Notes under the pieces: model-generated
What the model was told of the DNA's origin: nothing
The model's input: the letters and a program-made list of their open reading frames with translations, nothing else
Databases searched by the model: none
Assembly: GCA_000431155.1 (NCBI GenBank)
Contig: HF985659.1
Location: forward strand, 1 to 6,447
DNA: 6,447 nucleotides
Reading direction: 5' to 3'
Source: Bacteroides sp. CAG:927
GTDB taxonomy: Bacteria; Bacteroidota; Bacteroidia; Bacteroidales; Muribaculaceae
In this document: positions 1-5,959 of the stretch, piece by piece
How the letters are laid out: every line of letters starts with the position of its first letter
Position numbering within the stretch: position 1 is the stretch's first letter
Translations under genes and position numbers: made by a program

Positions 1-1272
1 GACCCGACAAGAACGCATCTGAACAGGGTACTTATAGAATACCCCGATGGCGTTCATGGCAGGGATGAAGCGATTGCCCACAGGCTGAACACGGCAGGCA
101 TCAAGCGGAAGATTACACATGACCAAGTCCGTGTAGTCCGAGTGGTTCTGTCGGGAACACATGAGGACATGATGGACATACAGGAAAACGGAAGACTTGA
201 CGAATGGTGCAGCGACAGCATCCAATGGCTGCAAGCCACATTCGGCAGGGAGAACGTGGTTGCCGCCCATCTTCACATGGACGAGAAGACACCGCATATC
301 CATGCAGCCATTGTTCCCATCGTGACAGGTGAAAGGCGCAAAGCCAAGAAAGAGCAGGAAGACGGCAAACGGAAGTATCACAAGAAAGCAAATACCGTCC
401 GTTTGTGTGCCGATGACCTGTTCAACCGTCAGACCTTGATTGCGTACCACGACAATTATGCAAGGGTTATGGCTAAATACGGATTACAGCGAGGTGTGCG
501 AGGTTCCGAAGCACGGCACACCACCACGACACAGTATTATCGGGACATACAGAAAAAGAACGCTGCCCTTGATGCAGAAAACAAGCGGTTACAGGAGCAG
601 AAAACCGAAACCGAACAGGAACTCAGACAAGCCAAGAAAGAGGTACAGACCGAGAAACTGAAAGGTGCAGCCACCACCGCAGCGACCAACATAGCTGAAA
701 GTGTCGGTTCTCTTTTCGGGAGCAACAAGGTCAAGACTTTGGAAAGGGAGAACACCGCCCTGTATCGGGAAGTTGCCACCCATGAGGAAACCATTGAGAT
801 ACTGCAAAACCGCATACACACGATGCAAACCGAGCACAACCGCCAGTTGTTGGAAATACAGCAGAATCACCGTAAGGAGATGGCGGAAAAAAGTGTCAGA
901 CACAAAGATGAAGTATCAGGTTTGAAACGCATTATCGAAAAGCTGTGTGCATGGTTTCCTATGGCAAAGGAAATTATGAGAATAGAGAGCCTGTGCCGCC
1001 TTGTCGGGTTCAATGAAAGGCAGACCACGACATTGACTTATGGTAAGCCTTTGATATACGAGGGCAAACTTTATTCGGAGGAACATAATCGGAGTTTTAC
1101 GACAGAAAGAGCAGGCTTTCAAGTGGTGAAAGACCCTGCGGACAAGTCTAAACTGACACTCGTAATCAACCGCCAGCCCATAGGCGAATGGTTCAGGGAA
1201 CAGTTCGACAGGCTACGGCAGAGCATACGACAGCCAATTCAACCACAAAGGAAAAGTAGAGGAATTACATAA
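1..1272 (+). CDS. MobV/Pre-type relaxase (mobilization protein), 5' end cut by window edge
   Basis: The enzyme would nick the origin of transfer and pilot one DNA strand during mobilization by a helper conjugative element. The frame is open from base 1, giving 423 residues up to TAA. Near the left edge, TRTHLN resembles the SRSHLN segment that closely follows the catalytic His of MobM of pMV158, so only a short N-terminus, including that nucleophile, should lie outside. The metal-binding signature HLHMDEKTPHIH is at bases 268-303 and fits the HxDExTPHxH motif of the MobV family. Charged heptad-rich stretches at about 544-657 and 733-945 predict coiled coils. A compact C-terminal domain follows (WFPMAKEIM, then IGEWFREQFDRLR). 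A GTG at 142 could be mistaken for a start, but conserved relaxase sequence lies upstream of it. It converges on the efflux gene, so the two are not co-transcribed. The family is secure; the particular parent element is not identified. Confidence 0.93.
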   Translation, partial: DPTRTHLNRVLIEYPDGVHGRDEAIAHRLNTAGIKRKITHDQVRVVRVVLSGTHEDMMDIQENGRLDEWCSDSIQWLQATFGRENVVAAHLHMDEKTPHIHAAIVPIVTGERRKAKKEQEDGKRKYHKKANTVRLCADDLFNRQTLIAYHDNYARVMAKYGLQRGVRGSEARHTTTTQYYRDIQKKNAALDAENKRLQEQKTETEQELRQAKKEVQTEKLKGAATTAATNIAESVGSLFGSNKVKTLERENTALYREVATHEETIEILQNRIHTMQTEHNRQLLEIQQNHRKEMAEKSVRHKDEVSGLKRIIEKLCAWFPMAKEIMRIESLCRLVGFNERQTTTLTYGKPLIYEGKLYSEEHNRSFTTERAGFQVVKDPADKSKLTLVINRQPIGEWFREQFDRLRQSIRQPIQPQRKSRGIT

Positions 1273-1288
1273 GTAGTTAAAACAGATT

Positions 1289-1334
1289 GCAATAAGCCTC
1301 CGATAATCGTATTTCCCTATCAGAGGCTTATTGC
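1289..1334. terminator. hairpin between two convergent genes, likely bidirectional terminator
   Basis: The arms GCAATAAGCCTC (1289-1300) and GAGGCTTATTGC (1323-1334) form a perfect 12-bp stem with a 22-nt loop. It lies 17 bases after the relaxase stop and 28 bases before the efflux gene's stop on the other strand. The T-tracts are short: TGTTTA follows on the plus strand and, after a few bases, CTGTTTT on the minus strand. Position and stem strength support termination from both sides; the modest T-runs lower certainty. Confidence 0.8.
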
Positions 1335-1361
1335 TGTTTAGATTTAGTTACGTTTCATAAA

Positions 1362-2588
1362 TCATGATTTTTGTTTTTGATTGTCGACCTTTCTAAGTTG
1401 TGGAAGACATAAGGCTATTATAGCGAGAAGCAGAATAGCCATACCTGAGAACAAAAACCAACGGTTTACCCCGATTTGGTCTGCAAATGCACCCGACACT
1501 ACCAACCCAAGCGGCATGGCAAACGACATGATGCTGCCAAGAAGTCCGAAAACACGCCCTAAATACTCGGGTTGTATCTGTTCTTGAAATAGCGCGGTCT
1601 GTACTCCATTATAGAATGGGGCAGAAAAGCCCATCAACGTACAACATATCGCAAATATCATAAAACCATTGGTTGGTAGCAAGCCGGAAACAGTCAATGA
1701 CACTCCCATAAGAAAGATAGAGCCGATGATATTTGCCATGCGCTTTTTGAAACCTCCCCATGCGCCCAATAGAAGTCCGCCCAACAACATACCAACTGCA
1801 AAAACAATTTCCACCACGGAAGCATGCAAGGTACTTCCCTCGAAATAATTCATACTCATCAGCGGAAATAGCGCATTGATTGGCATATAAATGAACATAT
1901 TGATTGCTCCTATCCAAAGCAATGTGAAAAGAGCTTTATTTTGTCGTATTGCGTTATAGCCAATGCGCAGTTCGGTGAAAAAGTTTTCTTGCTGCAGCGC
2001 TTCAATCGGTTGTTTTGGGATGTGAACCATTGCAACAGTGATACAGGCAATTATTGCTCCGAATACGTCAAGGGCAACCGCAGAATTCAACCCCCATTTT
2101 GCATAGAGAAAAGCGGCAATTGCCGGACTTAGGATGAAACTTGCCGATTGGATGGACTGGGTGTAGCCGGCACATTTGACTAACTGTTCTTCAGGCACTA
2201 AAAGAGGTGTTACCGCACTTAACGCAGGGGAATGGAATGCAGTGCCAACGCTTCTAATGAAGAGGATGAGCATTACTATCCATACAGGTAGTTCCGCTGA
2301 CAGGGAAATTACGGTAAGTACCAGTCCAGCACAAGCTATGATGACATCTGCACCAATCATGACCATTTTCCGGTTCCAGCGGTCAACAAGTACTCCGATT
2401 GCAGAACCTAAAACCGCTTGAGGTAGAAACCCAACCAAGGTCGCCATTGACAACACCATCGCAGACCCTGTTGTATTTGTCAGATGCCAGATGATGGCCA
2501 TTTGAAGAACCCCACTTGTTATCAGGGACACAGCTTGCCCCGCCCATATTGTATAGAAATCTTGTTTCCAATTTCTGATTTTTTCCAT
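1362..2588 (-). CDS. mef(En2): Mef(En2)-type macrolide efflux transporter, MFS
   Basis: This is an inner-membrane proton-driven exporter of the major facilitator superfamily, 408 residues with about twelve hydrophobic segments. From memory it aligns end to end with streptococcal Mef(A)/Mef(E): an N-terminus of the form MEKxxNWKxxFYxIWAGQAVSLITS, the motif-A loop GVLVDRWNRK (65-74), GTAFHSPALSAVTPLLVPEEQL (115-136), FIYMPINALFP (232-242) and PEYLGRVF (340-347). I chose the ATG at 2586-2588 because homology begins exactly there and an AAAAGGAAAAA stretch precedes it; the frame stays open 26 codons further up with no family match. The stop is TGA. The closest named relative is Mef(En2) from Bacteroides NBU2, where it accompanies a lincosamide nucleotidyltransferase gene; no such gene is in this window. 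Macrolide export is inferred from the family; strength of resistance cannot be read from sequence. The long structured leader upstream suggests regulated expression. Confidence 0.93.
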   Translation of the reverse strand: MEKIRNWKQDFYTIWAGQAVSLITSGVLQMAIIWHLTNTTGSAMVLSMATLVGFLPQAVLGSAIGVLVDRWNRKMVMIGADVIIACAGLVLTVISLSAELPVWIVMLILFIRSVGTAFHSPALSAVTPLLVPEEQLVKCAGYTQSIQSASFILSPAIAAFLYAKWGLNSAVALDVFGAIIACITVAMVHIPKQPIEALQQENFFTELRIGYNAIRQNKALFTLLWIGAINMFIYMPINALFPLMSMNYFEGSTLHASVVEIVFAVGMLLGGLLLGAWGGFKKRMANIIGSIFLMGVSLTVSGLLPTNGFMIFAICCTLMGFSAPFYNGVQTALFQEQIQPEYLGRVFGLLGSIMSFAMPLGLVVSGAFADQIGVNRWFLFSGMAILLLAIIALCLPQLRKVDNQKQKS

Positions 2589-2686
2589 TTGAATTTTTCC
2601 TTTTATCTTTTGAATGTTTCTTGATTTTATAGCACAAAAAATCTCTCGACAAGCCTGAAATAGCATGCCGGATTACAAAGACAATG

Positions 2687-2718
2687 ACATTCAAATCGAA
2701 TTAATTAGATTTGAATGT
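2687..2718. repeat. 11-bp inverted repeat in the mef leader
   Basis: ACATTCAAATC (2687-2697) and GATTTGAATGT (2708-2718) form a perfect 11-bp stem around a 10-nt AT-rich loop, about 100 nt upstream of the efflux start codon. In the minus-strand transcript it comes after the stop of the putative leader ORF (2726) and before the coding region. No U-run follows directly, so it looks more like a regulatory stem, or an operator in DNA, than a simple terminator. Confidence 0.6.
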
Positions 2719-2725
2719 GGAAAAA

Positions 2726-2797
2726 TTACCAAGGTTTATGATATGCAATATTAACGGTGTTTTTACCTGTTAATATTGTACAATTGTTCATAATCAT
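2726..2797 (-). CDS. possible 23-residue leader peptide upstream of mef
   Basis: A small frame on the minus strand starts at ATG 2795-2797 and ends at TAA 2726-2728, giving 23 residues beginning MIMNNCTIL and ending YHKPW. It lies inside the roughly 280-nt leader of the efflux gene, 137 bases before its start codon. Its codons 7 to 18 span a strong inverted repeat (2746-2778), so a ribosome translating it would melt that stem. This is the arrangement expected for translational or transcriptional attenuation, known for macrolide resistance genes such as erm and for tetQ in Bacteroides. I see no Shine-Dalgarno sequence, which is common in Bacteroides. A frame this short can arise by chance in AT-rich DNA. 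Confidence 0.3.
   Translation of the reverse strand: MIMNNCTILTGKNTVNIAYHKPW
2746..2778. repeat. 10-bp inverted repeat (hairpin) in the mef leader
   Basis: CAATATTAAC (2746-2755) and GTTAATATTG (2769-2778) are perfect complements. Inside them GGT (2756-2758) and ACC (2765-2767) add three more pairs past a one-base bulge, leaving a 6-nt loop. In the minus-strand transcript the stem lies within the possible leader ORF and is not followed by a U-tract. A role in attenuation is inferred from its position. Confidence 0.6.
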
Positions 2798-2867
2798 ATT
2801 GAAAACCACTATATATGTTGCGACTTATCTTAATTGGGATGGTATTATATGCACACCGAATCCGCTG

Positions 2868-2875
2868 CAAAGTTA
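2868..2875 (-). promoter_or_regulatory. candidate Bacteroides -7 element for mef
   Basis: On the minus strand this reads TAACTTTG, a full match to the Bacteroides -7 consensus TAnnTTTG, and I found no other match between here and the efflux start. No clear TTTG sits at the expected -33 spacing. Transcription starting just after it would give a leader of about 270-280 nt. Confidence 0.5.
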
Positions 2876-2932
2876 CAATAAATTATTCGATTTTTGCACT
2901 AACTAAAGTAAAGAATTTCAATGCTTCCTGAA

Positions 2933-3007
2933 TTTTGCCTTTCCTTTTTTATCCAAATCTGCAAAAAATAACGGCATAAGCAAATAGGTATATATCGAAA
3001 GGCAAAA
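2933..3007. repeat. 11-bp inverted repeat bounding a 75-bp segment
   Basis: TTTTGCCTTTC (2933-2943) and GAAAGGCAAAA (2997-3007) are exact reverse complements separated by 53 bases. The spacer is long for a terminator. It could be a chance match in AT-rich DNA, a protein-binding pair or the ends of a tiny relic element. No flanking target duplication is evident. Confidence 0.4.
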
Positions 3008-3027
3008 AATGGCGAATACTGTTTGTA

Positions 3028-3061
3028 TTGGATACTATATCAAAGATTTGTCGTATCTTTG
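3028..3061 (+). promoter_or_regulatory. candidate Bacteroides promoter, plus strand
   Basis: TATCTTTG at 3054-3061 matches TAnnTTTG fully and is followed by CACC, a context common at Bacteroides start sites. A TTGG at 3028-3031, 22 nt upstream, is a weak partner for the -33 element; a true TTTG at 3022-3025 is too far away. It could drive the ATPase gene with a leader near 195 nt, or a short untranslated RNA. Confidence 0.45.
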
Positions 3062-3170
3062 CACCTGAAAGAGTTATTTGATAGTAAAACACCGCAAAAC
3101 GCTGAAAATCGCACGGTTTCCTAGTCGTTACCATTACTTTTCAGATACTCCGTTAAATGTTTATTCATCA

Positions 3171-3190
3171 AACGGTTAGACGAAACCGTT
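3171..3190. repeat. 7-bp inverted repeat in the ATPase upstream region
   Basis: AACGGTT (3171-3177) and AACCGTT (3184-3190) flank a 6-nt loop. The right arm can pair instead with ACGGTTTC at 3113-3120 (as GAAACCGT, 3182-3189), so two alternative folds are possible in a transcript from the 3054 promoter. It also sits just upstream of the second candidate promoter, as an operator might. Its role is unproven. Confidence 0.4.
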
Positions 3191-3211
3191 CAGAATTTAA
3201 AATAAAATGAA

Positions 3212-3219
3212 TATTTTTG
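3212..3219 (+). promoter_or_regulatory. candidate -7 element just upstream of the ATPase gene
   Basis: TATTTTTG matches TAnnTTTG and would give a leader of about 37 nt before the ATG at 3264. No clear TTTG sits about 20 nt upstream, where the sequence is the right arm of the 3171-3190 inverted repeat. This is weaker evidence than for the 4869-4899 promoter. Confidence 0.35.
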
Positions 3220-3263
3220 CATTCCAGTAATCTGGCCAAATGACCGATATTTTGGAATAGAGT

Positions 3264-4517
3264 ATGACTATTAAACGTGACAATTATCTAAACCAGCTCA
3301 TTGCCAGCCGTCACAATGGGCTTATAAAAATTGTTACCGGGTTAAGACGATCCGGTAAATCGTATCTATTGTTCCATTTATTCTGCGATTACCTGAAAGG
3401 GCATGGAATTTCTGATAGTCATATCATTAAAGTAGATTTGGAAGACAGACGTAATGCACTTCTGCGGAATCCGGATGCATTACTCGCTCACATTGACTCC
3501 CAAATGGTGGATGATAATATGTATTACATACTTCTTGATGAGGTCCAGCATGTGCCGGAGTTTGAGGATGTTCTCAACAGCTACCTTAAGATTGATAATG
3601 CCGACGTATATGTTACGGGGAGTAACTCTCGCTTTTTGTCCACAGACATAGTCACAGAATTTAGAGGACGTGGAGATCAGATTCATGTATATCCACTCTC
3701 GTTTGCCGAATTTATGTCTGTTGATGACAGACATCCTATTGAAGCGTGGAGCGATTATTATACCTACGGTGGTCTTCCACATATATTGACGCTGGAAACT
3801 CCCCAAAAGAAAATTGATTATCTTAAAAGATTATATTCAACTGTTTATATCAATGATGTAATCGAAAGATATAAGATTAAGGGTGAAGCTGAATTAAGGG
3901 AATTGATTCAGATAATAGCTTCTGCCATCGGATCTCCAACTAATCCCAATAAGTTGGCAAACACTTTCAAGAGTCTTAAAAACGTATCTCTAACCAATAA
4001 AACTATTGACAATTACCTGACATATCTCTGTGAGGCTTTTTTAACTGAGAAAGCAATTCGTTATGACATCAAAGGGAAGAAATACATAAACACCCTTTCC
4101 AAGTATTATTTTACTGATGTAGGCGTGCGTAATGCAATCCTCGATTTCAGACAGCAGGAAGAAAACCACATTATGGAGAATGTCATTTATAATGAATTAA
4201 AAATACGTGGGTTTCAGGTAGATGTCGGAGTAGTAGAGTTTCGCACTACAGATAATGAGGGCAAAAGAATTCGCAAGCAATACGAGGTGGACTTTGTAGC
4301 TAACCAAGGCAGTCAACGATATTATATACAGTCTGCATTCATCATGCCAACCGATGCCAAGGAGCGTCAGGAATCAGCCTCATTGCTCAATATTGATGAT
4401 TCTTTTAAGAAAATCATTGTAGTTAAGGACTATATCAAGCCCAAAAGAAACGAGGAAGGAATCGTTACAATCGGGTTAATTGATTTTCTTCTCAAGCCCG
4501 AATTGTTAAATTGGTAG
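3264..4517 (+). CDS. AAA_14/DUF4143 family P-loop ATPase, function unknown
   Basis: This is a complete 417-residue cytoplasmic protein with no membrane segments. The N-terminal ATPase half has Walker A TGLRRSGKS (25-33), Walker B YYILLDEVQ (87-95, with D92 and E93) and a sensor-like VTGSNSRFLS (117-126), followed by EFRGRG with candidate arginine-finger residues. GGLPHIL (169-175) marks the passage to the helical middle. The C-terminal half matches DUF4143, whose fold resembles PD-(D/E)XK nucleases: MENVIYNELKIRG (304-316), then YEVDFVANQ (340-348) and YYIQSAF (353-359). The usual catalytic Lys is Gln here (Q356), so nuclease activity is doubtful. The family is abundant in Bacteroidetes and archaea, usually as single genes, and its biological role is not settled. 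The ATG at 3264 begins the typical IKRDNYLNQLI segment. The gene stands alone, ends in TAG and is more AT-rich than the sequence that follows. Confidence 0.9.
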   Translation: MTIKRDNYLNQLIASRHNGLIKIVTGLRRSGKSYLLFHLFCDYLKGHGISDSHIIKVDLEDRRNALLRNPDALLAHIDSQMVDDNMYYILLDEVQHVPEFEDVLNSYLKIDNADVYVTGSNSRFLSTDIVTEFRGRGDQIHVYPLSFAEFMSVDDRHPIEAWSDYYTYGGLPHILTLETPQKKIDYLKRLYSTVYINDVIERYKIKGEAELRELIQIIASAIGSPTNPNKLANTFKSLKNVSLTNKTIDNYLTYLCEAFLTEKAIRYDIKGKKYINTLSKYYFTDVGVRNAILDFRQQEENHIMENVIYNELKIRGFQVDVGVVEFRTTDNEGKRIRKQYEVDFVANQGSQRYYIQSAFIMPTDAKERQESASLLNIDDSFKKIIVVKDYIKPKRNEEGIVTIGLIDFLLKPELLNW

Positions 4518-4551
4518 AATATACTATTTAAGTAATATTATCAGTATTCCT

Positions 4552-4842
4552 CTCTGCAATAGCCGAGCAGCCCATGAGATATTGAAATGTGCAATGTATC
4601 TGTTCCTCGGCTATCTCGATGGAGCAGCCCAATTCGCCCAGTCATGCGGTGGCGGAGGCACCTCTTCCGACCTACCGCGGGGACGCACTCCTGATGAAGA
4701 CGACAGCGGTTTCGCCTACCGCTGCATGATGCAATCCCACAAGATGTTCCGACCGGCAGCTCCCAAACGCGGCATGGGCGGTCGTCGACACGAGGGTGTA
4801 TTAAAATTCGCGATAAAAATACGTTTAATTGTGATTTCGTGA
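4552..4842 (+). pseudogene. orphan C-terminal remnant, resembling a Bacteroidales mobilization-type protein
   Basis: This GC-rich scrap sits between AT-rich flanks. One frame reads LFLGYLDGAAQFAQSCGGGG, then a serine-rich linker, then TPDEDD and AYRCMMQSHKMFRPAAPKR. The order of a hydrophobic helix, SCGGGG, an acidic DEDD run, then RC with basic residues is what I remember from C-terminal tails of relaxase/mobilization proteins in Bacteroidales elements; I am not certain of the exact family. There is no matching N-terminal part upstream, where the ATPase gene ends at 4517, and no ATG at a sensible place; the first candidate starts are TTG 4582 or ATG 4594. Similarity probably fades near 4800, where composition drops to AT-rich, though the frame stays open to TGA at 4840. 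I read it as a decayed fragment. The alternative is a short unknown gene of up to 86 codons. Confidence 0.4.
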
Positions 4843-4868
4843 AATATAGATATAAATTCCACTCGTCT

Positions 4869-4899
4869 TTTGCCAATTCAGGATATTTTGCTAATTTTG
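4869..4899 (+). promoter_or_regulatory. near-consensus Bacteroides promoter for the membrane protein operon
   Basis: TTTG at 4869-4872 is followed after exactly 19 nt by TAATTTTG at 4892-4899, matching both the -33 and -7 consensus of the Bacteroides primary sigma factor. Transcription should begin near 4906. The leader would be about 20 nt to the ATG at 4925, or 70 nt to the preferred ATG at 4976. A near-palindrome (ATTTCGTGAAAT, 4834-4845) lies just upstream and could bind a regulator. Confidence 0.7.
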
Positions 4900-4975
4900 T
4901 ATCATATGGGGTGGATTTTTCCTTATGTCTAACCTTCTTTCAATTACGGTATTCCTTATAATTCTTTTAAGCACC

Positions 4976-5419
4976 ATGAATGAGAACACTTCCCAACTCC
5001 GGCGCATTATATTGTCCGTCTTTGCAATTATGATTGCCGGCATTGTGTGGGCATTCACTCCCGTTGGGATTCCCGGAAAATTTGTGAAAGTCAATCCAGA
5101 CTCCGTATTCTATCTTAATGCTCCGTCTGCGAAAGCTATTTATGACTACTCCGACGCTAATGCCGTCAACCGGATTACTATTTTTACAGATGCGAACAGT
5201 CAAATCCGTGTGGCCGAGGAAGCGGCGTTTTGCCCGAGGAGCGGCATAGAAAGGATGGACTCTCTGATGTTTGACCCTGAAGGCAATCAATTCCGCAGTG
5301 TATTGAAATCAGAAGTCAACGGACAGACGAAAGATGACATGGTGTATGAAGCCGAAGAGCGCACTCTCCGCTGGAATCACCACTGCAATCTTTACGTCAA
5401 CTCTGACATGCTCGTCTGA
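4976..5419 (+). CDS. N-terminal part of an unknown membrane protein, cut by in-frame TGA
   Basis: I do not recognise a named family. From the ATG at 4976 the product begins with a polar stretch and RR, then one hydrophobic segment (IILSVFAIMIAGIVWAF), the shape of a signal anchor that would place the rest outside the cytoplasm. The soluble part has beta-like repeats (YDYSDANAVNRITIF, MDSLMFDPEGNQFRSVL) and ends at a TGA at 5417-5419. The same frame continues without another stop for 180 codons into TNLDDHGNWTELHKG and then the membrane half, so this and the next entry were most likely one gene. Reading through, the protein would have about 327 residues plus the stop position. An upstream ATG at 4925 adds 17 uncharged hydrophobic residues; I favour 4976 because it gives a normal anchor. 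The TGA could be a CGA-to-TGA change, a sequence error or a readthrough site. Confidence 0.65.
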   Translation: MNENTSQLRRIILSVFAIMIAGIVWAFTPVGIPGKFVKVNPDSVFYLNAPSAKAIYDYSDANAVNRITIFTDANSQIRVAEEAAFCPRSGIERMDSLMFDPEGNQFRSVLKSEVNGQTKDDMVYEAEERTLRWNHHCNLYVNSDMLV

Positions 5420-5479
5420 ACAAACCTTGACGACCACGGCAACTGGACCGAACTGCACAAAGGATACGGCGGGGAAACC

Positions 5480-5959
5480 ATGGGTCCAGAGCCAATCATC
5501 ACGCGCGAAAACTTCTATTCGCTGACCGCCGGGGAAGAGCGCATGTTGCAGGGATATGAAAATGTGCTTCAGGACATCAACACCGGCAAAGCGGGAAATA
5601 CCGGTATCGGGTTGCTTCTGCTTCTCACGGGTCTCGGACTGGGGCTGTATGTTTTGCTGAACAAAAATATGGATTTCCGCCGTCAGGCGCTGCTCGGCGG
5701 CTGGTTGGCCGGACCGGTTGCCATTGTGGGATTCTACGCGATGTGGGAAAACATGCGCACCCTCTTCGGAGACATACCGGGCGCAGTGGCCGGCGCGGTG
5801 TTTATCCTTCTGATGTGCTATTATTTCCGCGTGATCATCATACGTTTTGAGGATAATGAAGAACTGGACAACGGACAGGTGACAACGCCGTTTGTGCTGG
5901 CAAAAGTGCTGCTGCTCTTTGTAGGGTGGATGGTAGGAGGCGTGTTATGGGGCACATGA
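5480..5959 (+). CDS. C-terminal part of the interrupted membrane protein, four membrane segments
   Basis: This is the continuation, in the same frame, of the gene that stops at 5417; the 20 codons from 5420 to 5479 are open and fit the protein (DDHGNWTELHKGYGG). The first ATG after the stop is at 5480, so if translated alone it gives 159 residues. After a helical EERMLQGYENVLQDI region, hydrophobic segments lie at about residues 41-61, 70-90, 98-120 and 136-156, with the acidic turn RFEDNEELDNG between the last two. No catalytic motif is visible, so it may be a membrane anchor or sensor module. No promoter or clear ribosome site precedes the ATG, arguing that it is not an independent gene. 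The TGA at 5957 overlaps the ATG of the next gene as ATGA, the usual sign of translational coupling. Confidence 0.65.
   Translation: MGPEPIITRENFYSLTAGEERMLQGYENVLQDINTGKAGNTGIGLLLLLTGLGLGLYVLLNKNMDFRRQALLGGWLAGPVAIVGFYAMWENMRTLFGDIPGAVAGAVFILLMCYYFRVIIIRFEDNEELDNGQVTTPFVLAKVLLLFVGWMVGGVLWGT

Larger units (their letters stand above)
2876..3263. other. AT-rich intergenic region between divergent genes
   Basis: No convincing gene lies here. The region separates the leftward efflux gene with its leader from the rightward ATPase gene. It holds an 11-bp inverted repeat (2933-2943 with 2997-3007), two plus-strand TAnnTTTG sites (3054 and 3212) and a 7-bp inverted repeat (3171-3190). The coding content on either side differs in origin: mobile resistance DNA on the left and an ATPase gene on the right. 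A junction between two acquired segments may therefore fall in this gap, though I see no target duplication or attachment site that marks it. Confidence 0.6.

Noticed and set aside
2589..2666. 26-codon N-terminal extension of the efflux protein from ATG 2666
   Set aside because: Homology to Mef proteins starts exactly at the inner ATG (2588), an A-rich ribosome region precedes that ATG, and the extension has no family match.
2949..3134. 61-codon frame on the minus strand
   Set aside because: It has no recognisable domain, overlaps the plus-strand promoter-like and repeat elements, and has composition typical of random AT-rich DNA.
3157..3210. 17-codon plus-strand frame (MFIHQTVRR...) before the ATPase gene
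   Set aside because: It is too short to separate from chance and overlaps the 3171-3190 inverted repeat; no stall motif or coupling to the next gene is visible.
4518..4551. Terminator after the ATPase gene
   Set aside because: Only a weak, interrupted AT-rich pairing (GAATATACT with CAGTATTC) is present and no T-run follows, so I do not call it.
4541..4876. 111-codon minus-strand frame opposite the remnant
   Set aside because: It is rich in Cys, Arg and Gly with no domain, as expected for the complement of the GC-rich plus-strand coding remnant.
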